A stretch of 64,000 bases of DNA from contig NC_030989.1 in NCBI RefSeq assembly GCF_000149955.1, positions 1,688,341-1,752,340 of the forward strand, written 5' to 3'. Positions 22,118-34,414 of this stretch are shown here, piece after piece. Source of the stretch: Fusarium oxysporum f. sp. lycopersici 4287 (taxonomy: Eukaryota > Ascomycota > Sordariomycetes > Hypocreales > Nectriaceae). Position numbers and translations under genes: made by a program. The notes beneath the pieces were generated by a model. It was not told the origin of the DNA. It worked only from the letters and a program-made list of their open reading frames with translations, and searched no databases. Positions within the stretch are counted from its first letter, which is position 1; each line of letters opens with the position of its first letter.

Positions 22118-25100
22118 CTAACTGTCCAGAGCCTGTGCCTCACACATCTTTCGATACAATCCGCCCTGAGCAAGCAGCTCTTGATGAGTTCCCGCCTCTG
22201 TGATTTTGCCACCCAAGAAAACACAAATCTTGTCAGCGTCCCTGGATTGTGCTCAAAGCGATGAGCAACGGCAATGGTAAATGCGGTCTCCTTCCTTTCG
22301 CTGCTTTCTGGCAACGCGCCTTGTACAATTTTCTCGCTCTCAGTGTCAAGAGCACTTGTAGCTTCATCAAGGAGAAAGGACCTTTGGGATTACGGATAAG
22401 GGCTCGGGCAATGGCGATTCGCTGTCTCTGTCCTCCAGACAGTTGCGCGCCGTTTGAGCCAGCCTGTGTATCGAGACCTTCGGGCAAAGACGAGACGAAG
22501 TCCCATGCATTGGCTGCGCGGAGGGCTGCCTCAATCCGCTTGTCAGGAACCGAAGTGGCAAGGTCCTTACCCTCGGTCTCTGGATCATCGACACCAAGAG
22601 CAATATTCTCTCGTATCGTGCCCTGGAAAAGAGTTGGCTCTTGTTGAACCAGACCAATGATGCGACGGTAGAGGCGAGGGTTGAGAGTGGGAAGTGCTGA
22701 GTTAGCAATGCTGATTGTGCCGCTTGACGGATCATAGAAACGTTCAAGCATAGCTATCATAGTTGACTTTCCACAGCCTGACGCGCCAACAAGCGCGACA
22801 AATTGTCCAGGCTTGACATCTAAGTCGATGCCGCGGAGAACGGGGGCGTGAGGTCGAAGAGGGTACGAGAATCGGACATCATCCAAAACAACCGGGCCTC
22901 CAGACTTGGGACCGTTATCTCGATTCTCAGGTGTTTCTTGGACGCTGGGCTGGAGCTGATTGAGCCAGAATATGTAGTTGGCAGCGTTGACTCCCTTGGT
23001 GATACTGGTTGAGAATTGGAAGAGCTGAGCAGAAGCCTGACCAGAGTAGAAGACTCCCAAGAAAGCGACAAAGAAATTGTACATGGAGATGTCGCCATAT
23101 GAAAGAAGACGGCAGCCATACCAGAAACCAAGAGCTTGAAACCAATACTCAATTGATTGAGTCAGAGCAAAGAAGATCATGATACGGAAAAGGTCGTTCT
23201 TTGATCCAGTAACGGCTTGATTCAGCTCATCAACATACTTGTCCAAGACTGACTCCTCAATGGCCAGAGAAGAAACGGTTCGAATGGCAGTGATAGCCTC
23301 GGAAGCAATTGAAGCGCTAGTAGAGTATCGTTTCGAGGTATCCCGGTCCAGTTTGGCGTCGAGGCGAATCTTGAAGTAACCGGAGCTGACCAAAGGAGGA
23401 AGGCCAGCGCAAACGACCACCAGACCCAACTTCCAGCTGTGAATTATAGCCAAGAGACTGCAGGCAGCCAGGTTGAGAATAGCAATGAGGATGAGTGCCA
23501 CGTTAAAGCCCATCAGCTCGAGGATCGATTGAGGATTGGAGTCAACGCGACTGGCCAGAGCACCAGTGCTGTTTTCCTTGCGGTCAAAGAACTGGAGGTC
23601 TTGACGAAGCATATCCCGGAGACTCTGCTTGCGAAGTTTGTGGCTGAGGAACTGAGCGATGGTGTTGGTAGCATAGCCAAGAGCAAAGTACGACACCAAC
23701 AAACCGGCTGCGAGAACGATGAACATGCTTGCGTAGAAATCGCCGCGGTCTCTCATCCTGTCACCAGTGAGGGTGAAGACCTCGACAACGTGCGCAAGCA
23801 GAATGGCCTGACCGGGGAATGCTGCAACAGCTCCTAAACAACCCGCAAGAACAAAGAAATACGACCAAGCAACCTCTGGGCTCTCACGAATGAGACGATA
23901 AACGACATAAAAGATGCCCATTTGTTTGTGGTTGTCATAGTTGCCAAGCTCCTTGCCAGCTTCGAGACGCTCCTGGACGTGGGTTTCGTATTGGGTAACC
24001 GTCTTGCTAAGACCGAGCTCTTCCTTGTCTCCTTCAGGGGCAACTTCCTCTTCTTCGTCAGTCGAAACATTATTGGGGTCATTCTCAACTGCAAGGTTCT
24101 GAATCTTGACGAGTTTAGCGTAAGCACCATCTTGAGCAATTAGGGACTCGTGAGAGCCCTGTTCGATGATAGAACCCTTGGACATGACGACGATGTTATC
24201 AGCTTTGCGAATGGTGGCGAGCTTGTGAGCGATAACGATGGTAGTGCGGCCTTCAGATGCTTTGTCGAGTGCTTGCTGAACGACACTCTCGGCGTGAGGA
24301 TCAAGAGCGCTTGTAGCCTCGTCAAGAAGAAGAACCTTGGGCTGCGATACGACACTGCGAGCAATAGCAACACGCTGTTTCTGACCACCAGAGAGAAGTC
24401 CACCTCGTTGCCCGATTTGTGTGTTGTAACCTTCTGGAAGTTCCATGATGAAATTGTGAGCAAAAGCCATCTTGGCAGCCTCCTGGATTCGTTCCATCTG
24501 TTGTTCAGCAGGTGAATTCTCCCACTCAGTACCAACTAAACCGTGCTTAATGTTGTCGAAAACAGAACCCTCAAAGAGAACAGGCTCTTGCTGGACGAGA
24601 CGGACGTTTCGGCGGAGCCAGTTGAGGTTAAGCTTATCAATGGGACGACCGTCCAGTTTGATAGTACCAGATTTGGGGTTGTACCACCGCTCAATCAGAC
24701 CAACAATAGTGCTCTTGCCTGATCCTGATTGACCTACTAGTGCCGTGACTTTACCAGCGGGGACGTTAAGAGAGAAGTCTTCTAGCACAGTGACACCAGG
24801 TCTGGTGGGATAGGCAAACGAAACATTCTCAAGCTCGACATGTCCAACTGTCTCGGATGGTGTCTCGCCATCCTTGGAAAGGGGGTCGATAGCTGATGCT
24901 CGGTCGATGAGAGTGAAAAGCTGTGCTGCACCAGACATGGCACGGCTGAAGTCGATAGTGTACGGGGTGAGCTGGGTCAACTGAACAGCCGCAATGACAA
25001 CGGAGAGGAGAACCGTGAAGATGACACCCGAGCTTTTGATTTCGCCAGTTGAGAGCATACGCACACCCTGCCAGAAAGCGAGTCCGAAACCGAGGTAGAT

Positions 25101-26120
25101 GATGGTGTAATCGGCAGAGAACATGAGACCAAAGAGAATGGAGATCTTCTTTCCAACGGTGTGAGCTTCCTCGAGGTGTTTATCAAACTTGTCGACGAGT
25201 CTAGCTCGCATCTCAAAGGCGTGAACAGTGCGCACGCTGGCGAGGATACCCTCAGCGAGCGAGTTGGCTTGGCCGTGAATCTCGAGGATCTTGACTTCGT
25301 GAACAGCTTCCATCGTAGCAACAACAGTCATGACGATGATGGTTGCCGGAGCAATACATAAGCAGATCAGAGTAAGCTTCCACTGCACGACGAAAGCGAC
25401 AATGAAGGCAGTGAGGAAGGCAGCGATGCCCTGAAAGAAAAGACCAAGTTTCTCAGCGATGCCGGTCTGAATCAAGCGGCCGTTGGAGGTAGCCTGCGTA
25501 GCGATGGAACCGCCGCTTCCGAAGTCATAGTAGGCAACCTCTTGTCGAAGAGCCGCGCGAAGGTACTCCTTTCGAATGTTGCGTACAATACGGTAAGAGG
25601 AGTAGGTGAGGAAGACGTTCCAGATGTAGGAGAGAACGAATCGACCAATGCCAAGGTACACAAAGTAGAGTCTTGTTTGAACGTTAGGAGAGAATTGTAT
25701 GGGATATGGCTCTGAAGGACTCACGCTAGGTCAGCAACTTCTTTTCGGAACTTGCTAGGCTGAGAATCTCCAGAAGTAAAGTCGGTAATTGTGGTGATGA
25801 ACTGTCCAAAGATGAGGTTCTGGAGAGCGATACCGGCACCTGAACCTATGGCAGCGGCGAGAGCAATGCCTTGCATTAAATACTCTGTGGGACCTGCATA
25901 TGTGAGGATACGCTTTAGAGTGTTAGTATGGTATTTTCCACGGGTTTGTATTGCTGTTTATCACCTTGTAGTCACCCCAAGAACCCTCAATTTCTCCCTC
26001 TTCTCCAGCACTGGGAGCATCGCCGCCCTCGGCGTTGACAACAGCATCCTCAGGAGTTGAGGTCGCATCGCTGCCACCTGCGACCTTTTCATTTTCCTTT
26101 TCGTTAATGCTGGGAGCCAT
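22118..26120 (-). CDS. ABCB/MDR-type ABC transporter, frame broken in NBD2
   Basis: Full-size multidrug or lipid exporter of the P-glycoprotein/Pmd1 type, TMD-NBD-TMD-NBD, about 1296 aa if frame is kept. Exons 26120-25965, 25912-25725 and 25671-22118; both introns have CTAAC branch sites and AAG acceptors (GTGATA...AAG, GTGAGT...AAG). The N-terminus is acidic (MAPSINEKENEK). NBD1: Walker A GQSGSGKST, signature LLSGGQKQR, Walker B VLLLDEATSALD. NBD2: Walker A GASGCGKST, signature QLSGGQRQR. After RNPK (about 22383) the frame is lost. Walker B, the H-loop (AVAHR) and the C-terminus (ending KMCEAQALDS at the TAG 22120-22118) lie in changing frames because of single-base homopolymer expansions. 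As sequenced the product lacks a working NBD2. Divergent from a Zn2Cys6 regulator. Confidence 0.88.
22240..22382 (-). other. Cluster of seven +1 homopolymer frameshifts in NBD2
   Basis: Relative to a continuous NBD2 frame, one extra base appears in each of seven homopolymers, given here by plus-strand position: CC 22381-22382, AAA 22375-22377, GG 22310-22311, TTT 22296-22298, AAA 22279-22281, AAA 22255-22257, CCC 22240-22242. Discounting one base at each site yields the expected order Walker B, D-loop, H-loop and C-terminal family sequence without stops. The upstream 3.3 kb of the same exon has no such breaks. Confidence 0.8.
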
Positions 26121-27314
26121 GGTGGTCTGCCGCACAAATTGCACCAGGCGATCCTGACGCCTAAAAGAAGTGAACTCGTGTGATCTGGCGCTTTGATATA
26201 AAGTCAAAGAATCAGGCCAGTATATTCAGGCTATAAGCCCTGCTTAAAGAAAGAAATAGATTGACGGAACCAGAAAGGAGAGGGAAGAGACCATGACTTT
26301 TACCAAGGGAATAGCGTGCTTTTGAAGAAAATACCACCCGAGAACTTTTGAGAGATGAACCCGGGGGGTGGAGTGAGGGTAGACCAGATTTAGACGGCAA
26401 CGAATGGTGATCCTTGGCATTTTAGCTTGTGTTTTTTTATCAGATCCGCATGTAAAGTGGTCCAAGTGGGTCACTGATTGATAATGGATATCTAGACGAA
26501 AATCATCGATGCGATCACGGAGGTTGAGGGAAGAGTTTACGTATTTGCTGAGTTGTCTGTATTTGATACTGTTGTTGAATAAGAGGCCATTGGCAGGTAG
26601 TTCCTTATTTTCTTCTCATATGTAAGTTAATTTTCCACCATCTCATTTCTCTCGAGGCAGTCCATTCATCCATTGAGGTAACATGCATGCCATGCATTCA
26701 TTTGAACCAGGGTCTTTTCGGAAATCATGCCGGACACATGCCTCATCTCATGGCTGAAGTCTTGGCTTAATATCAAAAGGGTTCAACTCATCATAAACGC
26801 TTGAACATAGATCTTGATATTTCACAGCATTATTTCCCAAGTGAGACTGCATCATCAAATTACGCAAATGTCTTCACGTACCTTGAGATGGCAACTTAAA
26901 CTTTATCAACTCAGAGATTAGATGAGACCATGATCATAGCTTCCATCTGAATGGAGATCCTTGCCCCGAGACATTCTCTCTTCCTATTGGCTCTTTCGGA
27001 TTTACGGTGTTCTCGGGAGCCGCAAACTCGAGTCTCCACATCCGGATCCCATCTTCAACGGTCTCTATTCTTCCGGACCCCGCGCGTTCCGTTGAACCTC
27101 TCGAGACTTCGGTGTGAGTCGTGTCAGTCTCGCTCAAAACGCCATGTGAGTTAGGTCGCTTGTAGTGCGTGACTTTTACCATAAACATTTTCCTCTGTGG
27201 CATTGTTTCATTGCATCTTGTCTGTATCTGACCCCTCACTCAGCTGTGTATTCCCTGTCTGGAGCCTGTCATCCACACAAACAAACTGTGCCCGTGATCC
27301 CCGTATTTAACCTC
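26121..27314. promoter_or_regulatory. Shared upstream region, ABC transporter and Zn2Cys6 regulator
   Basis: About 1.2 kb between divergent starts. Two TCCGGA palindromes lie at 27041-27046 and 27072-27077, with further isolated CGG triplets nearby (for example 27005-27007 and 27059-27061). CGG-containing dyads are typical Zn2Cys6 targets, so autoregulation or control of the transporter is conceivable but unproven. No ORF is supported. Confidence 0.4.
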
Positions 27315-30098
27315 ATGGCTGAAGATTCTCGGGCCCAGTTGGACGATGGTCCTGATGAAGGATCTGATGGGCCCCAGAACCCTTCTAATCTGGCCATTCG
27401 ACGAGCAGTCAGTACACAGACCCTGAAGCCTTGTCCTGTCCTGTCCTGTCCTGTCTCTATCCCCACGTCCTCGTCACTAACACTGCTTAATCTTAGTGCG
27501 ATGCATGCCGAACTCGCAAGGTATGTACATATCAATCTAATCAATCTCTTATGCATATCACTCCCTCAATGCTCCAGTCATTAAAGGCCACTAGCCACAG
27601 AGGCTGGGGTGAAGAGTGGAAGCCATCCTCAACATGGTCCTAGCTCTCACTTGAGATTATTTCACTCAGCCCAACAACTATAGCTAAATAGTAACATCAA
27701 TCTATGTAGATCCGCTGCGATAGAAACTCGCCCTGCTCTCATTGCATTCATGCCAAGATTCCGTGTACACACCATGATACTCGCCCAAAGGAGAAGAGAA
27801 CCAGGATCCTTCTCTCAGCCCAATAGTAAGTTGCCCCGGATCTATTGCTTTTGATACTATCCGACCACTCGCTGCTTTGGTTTGCACCAAAAAGGAAACC
27901 GTACTGACGGCCAAACAACCATGTAGTGAGAGAAAGATCGACATCATTGACCGTCGTCTTGAGGCCCTCACCGAGCTCATGCGTGATATGAAGATGAACA
28001 TGTCATCTACAAGCACCCAATCCAATCAGAATCACATGCCCAGCTCTGATGTTCCCCGCCAATCACCAGCTCAGGCCTCGAGCTCAACACCCTATGGGCA
28101 CCTCGCTCAGCAAACTGCAGACAGCCCGGTTATCGAAGGAGAATCTTCCTTGGCTGCTCATGGTGAATTTGCAAACGAATTCCTAAAAAATGCTGTTGGT
28201 ACAGAGTCTTTACAGGGTGCTAGTCTTGAGCTACGTGAGACCTTGGATTCACTACATCACATCGTCAGCTCTCTGAAACAACAGACGGCTGCCACGGAGA
28301 TGTCGTATCCCCATGCTAGGCAACTACCACGCCCAAGTCTAAAGAACAACGAGCTACCTCCAATTCAAACAGCCGTTGCCTTGATACGAGAATGTGAGAG
28401 TCAGTGATCTGGGTCCCCTCTTTCGCCATCTTGAACTAACCAACTTCAGCTGAGAACTCAGAAGTGTCTGCCTGGATAAGGGAGTTCTTTTCTATGGAAA
28501 GCTTCTCGGGCATGTGTCTTCATGTGTACTTCTCAGAAGATGTCTCAGAGGCCGATTTCATCCTTGTGAATGTTGGCCTGATGTATATGTTCATGGATCG
28601 CCAGCAGCGTACGACAGACGCAAAAGAGCAAGAAGAGTGCGAGGGCTACATGAAAACACTTCGCGAAAACACCGAAACGGCGTTGGCAAATTTGCCTTTT
28701 CATCTGCCTGCAACCTCAAACATGATTTCTGCCCTTCTTCTTGGAGTATGGCATCCTTGATATTTCTTTTGATACCATATACTCACAGACTTTTAGGCAT
28801 TTTATGCTATTGAGATCTCAAAACCATCACTCTCATGGACTTTATCATGTAAAGCCTCCGAACTATGCCAGACTCTAGGTTATCACCGGATATCAACCAT
28901 GAAGAATGACAAGCCGCGCGAGGCTCAGCGCAAACAGTTTCTATTTTGGAACACATACTTTATAGACAAGAGTCTCTCCCTCAGGCTCGGCAGGGCTTCT
29001 ACTATTCAAGACTGGGATGTCACCGTACCCCTTCTTACCTCGAACCCTCCTAATGCTACGCCCCTTTCAGCCTTCATTTGCCTCTGGGTCGCTACAGCTC
29101 GGTGTCAAGGACACATATATGAGCTACTATACAGCCCAGACTCTATGACACAGTCCGATGATGTGAGGAGATTCCGTGCTCAAAAGCTCGTGAACGATCT
29201 GAAGGATATCTCGAGGAGGAGTAAGGAGCTGAGTGTGAGAACCCGAACCGGGATGTTCGATATTTCAGCCTCTAACGTGTGCTCTGCAGAAATCCCGCGA
29301 AAAGGAAGTCAAGACGAATCTTGGGGAGTACTTCTTCGATTTTATTCTCATCTCTGATGATGTTCTTCGACTTTCACTTCTGACTCTGATCTATCGAGCT
29401 ACGCCTGCGCCGCCCAACTCCAAAGTGACATTTATTCCAGAGTGTATTGAGGCGGCACGTGCAACACTACATCGCCATCAAGATTGCATGGATCTCTTGG
29501 GGCGGGATAATACTGTCTATTTTCCTTCTTACGTCCATTGGTGAGCACATATACTTACATGGTATCTTGAGATAATGCTGACATGAATAGGACACTGCTA
29601 TTTGCCCCTTTCATTCCTTTCATCGTTGTGTTCTGTCAAGTCATTGAGACCCAGGACCAGACGGACCTCGCTCGTCTGCATAGCTTCTGCACATCTCTTG
29701 AGACGACCATTCAATTATCAGATGCAGCGGCGAAGACATATCGTCTGTTCCAGGTCCTCTATACAGTAGCACTCCGATACATAGAGTTCCGGACAAGTAC
29801 TCCTCCAGCCGACCAAACACAGGCCAGCGCTGAACTTAACAACTATCTCGCCGCTCTCGGATTTCCACCAGCAGGTCTGAACAACGGGGTTCAACAATCG
29901 ACGCACATGGACCCTAGTCAGGCTGATGCATTCTCACAACCTCTCGGGGATATGAGTATGCTTGATGGTGCCGATGGCCAGAGAGGAGCAAACACGATGA
30001 TGTGGATGGGTAACACGGCGCAACTTGGTGAATGGTTCAATAGTAGTCAGCAAATGATGGAGTTGCTGGAGGAGCCCAGTTTCACATTCCCTCAGTGA
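27315..30098 (+). CDS. Zn2Cys6 fungal transcription factor
   Basis: Nuclear sequence-specific regulator, 730 aa from eight exons: 27315-27407, 27497-27520, 27710-27825, 27927-28393, 28450-28745, 28797-29234, 29290-29540, 29591-30098. The zinc cluster is canonical, C-x2-C-x6-C-x5-C-x2-C-x6-C: CDACRTRK comes from the 24-nt second exon and IRCDRNSPCSHC from the third. A short coiled-coil linker follows (ERKIDIIDRRLEAL). The rest matches the fungal-specific regulatory domain: KPSLSWTLSCKASELCQTLGYHR, then KREAQRKQFLFWNTYF-like sequence, and WTLLFAPFIPFIV near residue 560. The acidic/Gln-Met-rich C-terminus (ending EEPSFTFPQ) could activate. Most junctions have good donors and CTAAC-type branch sites. 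The target is unknown; the divergent ABC transporter is the obvious candidate. Confidence 0.85.
27432..27456. repeat. Tandem TCCTG pentamers in intron 1
   Basis: About four copies of the pentamer TCCTG lie within the first intron of the Zn2Cys6 gene. Simple sequence, no evident function. Confidence 0.7.
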
Positions 30099-30401
30099 AA
30101 GAAAATAAGGGTTCGGACAAATAATGAGTTAATAGAAAGTCACGTTCATCCATTCTGGAGACTATAAATACAATGCCAACCCAGATGGGTTCGGCATAAA
30201 CCGAGCATAGGAGCCAGTCCCGCAATCGCACCTGATTCATCCTTGTCTCGCTAATCAAGAAAGTCCTACAATAGAGTTGAGCAGACTCATTTCAAAAGTC
30301 AAAATAGAGTGTGGCGCTTCTTATTGAGGTGTAACGGTCCAACGTAAACATTTCGGACAGTCTAAGCGATGTATACAAATATTCAAACGATTTTTCAACT
30401 T
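30099..30401. other. Convergent intergenic spacer
   Basis: 3' ends of the Zn2Cys6 gene and the EamA transporter face each other; nothing else is seen. Confidence 0.5.
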
Positions 30402-31769
30402 TTATCTCGAAAGCCTCAGTTCCTCGGACGCCCCTGAATCGGGCACAAGCATGGGAGAGCCCTCCATTTCACCCTCCAAATTTCCATGTCTCTCAACATC
30501 ATCCAAAGGCTGTTTTGCAGCTGGTGGTTTCTTCAGCATGACGACACCAATAGCACTTCCTAGAATAAGAGTACATCCTGCGCCACTAATGAAGTCCATT
30601 CTGTGTCCAAAGACCCATCGATCGAAGCTTGCGGCGAAAAGCATGTGTGTGTACACCATGGAATTAGCACGGTTTGACTTGTCGGCCCCGAGGCCTGCCG
30701 TGAGAAGATACTGCATGATGAAACCCAGAACACCCAGGGGAAGCAGGAGTACCCATTGCTTGACTGTGGTCGGGGTAACCCATCGTAAACCTGGTTGCTG
30801 GATATCGAGGATAGGGGCAAAGATGAGCATGGATAGAGCGATGAAAGTCGAGATGATACCAAAATAGTTGACTGAGATGAGAGGATGTGCTCGTTTCCCG
30901 ATGGTTCGGAGGGTCGTGAAGGCGCCAGCTGCTCCTAAAACACCCAAAAGGGCTATACCAACAGCTATCAAGCGTTCTTCAGGGGTGGCTTCATGGTCAA
31001 TACCTGGTATACCACTAGATTCGGGCGGCTCGGTACTCGAGTTGTCATCGTCAGAGCCCGAGAATAGTGAGGCAGGTCGAGCAATTAGTACAACACCTAG
31101 AAGAGCAACCAACGTGGCCAGTTGCTCGATTCTAGTGAAAGGCTCACGAAGAGCAAACCAGCAAATAAAGCCTGCAACACCAGGAGCCAAGAATGTGATA
31201 ACAGTAGCATCAGCGAGTGAGATATACATCATCGAATACCAAACGCCAAAAATACCCCAGAAACCACTTGCTCCTCGCAACCACAACAGCCATCGAATCT
31301 CCTTCTTTCCAAAGGGAAAGTCGGGGGTTTTATTCCACCACATATAAGCCGAACAGAATAGTGCTGTGATGGAGTGTCTCATAAGTAGGGCCTGAACGGG
31401 ATGCATGCCGTCGCCTTCGAGTTCGACTAGACGAGCACTGAGATTCATCAGTGCCCCGAAGAATTGCGATAGAGCAACGTAGGCAGCGGGCTTATTCTTT
31501 ATCCAGAACTGCCTCCATTTCGACGGTGGAGTTTCGGCTGGTAAATCGAATCCTTGCTGCGAGAAATGTCTTAGAGGTATTGGCGAGGGGCAAGGAGATG
31601 GACTCGATGACATTCGGCGGAAGTCATCAAAACTCGAACTATCAACCTTTGAAGACAAGAGGTTTAGTGATGGCGAAGGTGGTAACAAATGCTGATGTGA
31701 TTCATGGGTATCCCCAGGCAACAATTTGCTCTGAGGAACCTCCTCATACGGCGGAGGAGTTGGATTCAT
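30402..31769 (-). CDS. EamA/DMT-superfamily transporter (SLC35G-like)
   Basis: Multi-pass membrane protein of the drug/metabolite transporter superfamily, single exon, 455 aa. After a ~85-residue polar N-terminus (Pro/Ser-rich) come about ten hydrophobic helices in two EamA-type halves. The first holds QFFGALMNLSARLVELEG and ASGFWGIFGVWYSM, followed by ADATVITFLAPGVAGFICW; the second has FIMQYLLTAGLGADKSNRA and ends with GCTLILGSAIGVVML before a charged tail. The ADATVI/FLAP pattern is typical of the SLC35G/YMR253C branch. Substrate and membrane are unknown. It is convergent with the Zn2Cys6 regulator. Confidence 0.85.
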   Translation of the reverse strand: MNPTPPPYEEVPQSKLLPGDTHESHQHLLPPSPSLNLLSSKVDSSSFDDFRRMSSSPSPCPSPIPLRHFSQQGFDLPAETPPSKWRQFWIKNKPAAYVALSQFFGALMNLSARLVELEGDGMHPVQALLMRHSITALFCSAYMWWNKTPDFPFGKKEIRWLLWLRGASGFWGIFGVWYSMMYISLADATVITFLAPGVAGFICWFALREPFTRIEQLATLVALLGVVLIARPASLFSGSDDDNSSTEPPESSGIPGIDHEATPEERLIAVGIALLGVLGAAGAFTTLRTIGKRAHPLISVNYFGIISTFIALSMLIFAPILDIQQPGLRWVTPTTVKQWVLLLPLGVLGFIMQYLLTAGLGADKSNRANSMVYTHMLFAASFDRWVFGHRMDFISGAGCTLILGSAIGVVMLKKPPAAKQPLDDVERHGNLEGEMEGSPMLVPDSGASEELRLSR

Positions 31770-34414
31770 TGTGTAAGATAATAAAGCTACTTCTAGTCCA
31801 TGAGGTTGTCACGATCAGTCAATGACGAGATACGGCACAGTAAGAAGAAAGAGCAAAGTTACAGTTGAGAAGCGAATAGAAATGTTTTGTTACAAATAGG
31901 TGGGTAGGGAAAAAGCTCCGGATCGACGACTCTTTGAGCGTCAGCCATTGATAACCAACCACCCCGCAGCCGAAACCCACCGATCATGGATCCTCTATTG
32001 CTCTCTTCTCTCACATTAACCAACCGATGAGCCAACAAGAGGAAGTCTCTCGCAGTGGGGGTGGAGTTTACTACTAGACCCCGGTAGGCAACTCTTCAAG
32101 ACCCTTGATGACGAAAGGGAGCCTCTTGTTTGGACGGTCTAAGCTGAGTGAGTATCAGTCGTTTTCAGGCACCCGTTAGTTCTCAATATTATTGAGAACT
32201 CTTTCGTTTTGTGCATCATCAGTTAGAAAGAGCAAAACCGGTAGAATTGCTGAGGCACGCGAGCAAAAAGAGAAGAGTCTTGAGTGGCGAGGGCCTCAAA
32301 AGTCAGCGGGTGGGCGCTTAGAAGATGCTGATGTGACTTGGCCACCACTTGCATCGTCTTGGCTCTGCAACTAGAAAAATTGCGCCCTATCTTGCCCCGA
32401 TTTCGGTATCGGTTAAGTCGGCCGAGAATGAAGATGTTGGGGTCCAGTGAAATGGGCTCAACGGGTGGAAGCGATAATAGGTCCGGGAATAATCTCCCAT
32501 ATCGTATTCATTTCCGTTCTAACTACTCACTAATCATTAAAGGATAGGTAAACTCTGCCTCGATCGTGGACAGCATGTCAATCCACCTTGGTTACTAACC
32601 ACCCAATCCTCCCAAGATCCCAGTCACCCTCAACGAGAATATACAAATGGTAGACAATTCAACAGGTGCAGCGCCCAAGTATCAGCTTTGAGACTGTTTA
32701 GTCTGTACAAAATGAGCCATGACCGGAATTGATGGGACGACTACGGCAGTTACAGTTACAAAAGATATGCTGCGGATCTTCAAATCGATTCAGCTTAGCC
32801 AACTGTTTGACATCTAAGGCAGTCCCATCATCGCCATAAAGCTACTAGTTAATCCACTGGAATCAAGAGTGGAGTCATCCAGTGTCATCATGAGAGGAGA
32901 TACAGGATGGTGAGTTCTCATGATACTTCCGAATATCAAATCAGGACGCAAAGTTCAAGAAGAGCCTTCTCCTGCTCTTGAGGTCTTTGGCCGACTTGTT
33001 GATTCGGCTACAGGCTCTGAGCCTCAGCCTTATTTTCGACGAACAACACTGCAGCTGACTTGAAAAATATGAAGGCAATGAGTTCCAGCTTCATCAGACA
33101 TACTACCATATTCTTGGCAATTCTCCTGGGCCAAGTGAATCAAGAGTTCAATCAGCAACTGCATTTTTCGGGTGCTCCAACTCATCTCGCTATACCGCCA
33201 TTATCGCCGTCACTCCCCTCCCTTCTTGATTTCATCGATGACATTATCATGTAGTCTCATAAATGATATCACTGCTTCAAAAGCCAATGTGCGACTTTTG
33301 GCTTGGGGAGAGAAAGACTACCTATGCATAAGTGGACTATGCAGAACCAGCACACTATGTTGCAGGTGGGTGCGTTGCACATATAGCATTCAAGTCGAGG
33401 TAGGATATCTAGGAGATTAAGAAGCCTAATATGGCCCCATACTGAGGTCAACCCTGAGGCCATGGATCGCTGAATACCTGTAGACCTTTAGTATGTGTGT
33501 CCCATTGGATGCAGCACTTACAAGCCAGTCGGCAGTCGCCTTTCCATAGTATTTATACCTCTCTTTCCCGTCGATTTCTCATCAGGGCGGGACCTTTTCC
33601 TTCTCAAACAACTCTTGCCCGCAGTCATTGCATTCGAGACTCTGGTTCGTACGTTGAATCTTCGTGAGTGGTCCCAAACAGCATCACACTTCAGACTCGC
33701 AATTACGACACCTCTCCAACCAAGCCCCGGAAATTGTTGATTTCGAGAAGGATGCCACTGATATCGATCTTTGAAGCGGGCACTGAACCGGCGCCCTTGC
33801 AGGCTCATACATCAACCACTGTTTCATTCTCGCCAGATATAAGTATTATCTCCCAGATTACTAAAATGTATATATATACGACGCCACAACTGGTACTCAT
33901 ATAATGGTTCTTGCGGGCTACTGTGGCCCCGTCAAAGATGTGATTCTCCCGCATGACCGCCGATTGCTAGCATCAGCGCTGCATGGTAAGAAAGTTCATA
34001 TACATCCCTCGGGAATACAATCTCCCTAAATTGTACTTCAGATCCAGTCATTCGCTTATACGTATGTCAACTAATATCACAATGGACCAGGACTTCGACT
34101 TGGTACGGCAGCTACTTGTCCGAGACTTGGATGTAGCGTCGATGATCAAAACCTCAATATTCAGTGCCTATAGACTCTGAGACATGAATATGCCATAGGG
34201 TTTCGATTGTTACAATGCAATGCATCCGACAGCATGGGATTCCTTTGATTTATTAGGATGTGCCTTTGCTTGGTCCCTGGCTGTAACTCCAACCCAATCC
34301 ACAATAGCATACTCTAAACGCCTTCCCAACCCATACCAATATCTCTGTAGAACGCCGAAATAGAATCAAGTGGTAGGACGCCAATCGTAAGAGCCCGGCT
34401 CTACTCAATTTCTT
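31770..34414. other. 2.6-kb intergenic region without a recognisable gene
   Basis: Lies between the EamA transporter start and the TAF13 stop. Only ORFs below 100 codons, on both strands and without family motifs. I see no tRNA or other structured RNA. Confidence 0.45.

Noticed and set aside
22233..22385. Reading the ABC-transporter frame through as an alternative C-terminus (GPFSLMKLQ...STIQGR)
   Set aside because: It is the shifted frame of the conserved Walker B and H-loop sequence; the family sequence is present in the neighbouring frames.
26745..26795. tRNA-like internal promoter boxes (TGGCTGAAGTCTTGG and GGTTCAACTC)
   Set aside because: Spacing of the boxes is too short and no acceptor stem or cloverleaf can be formed.
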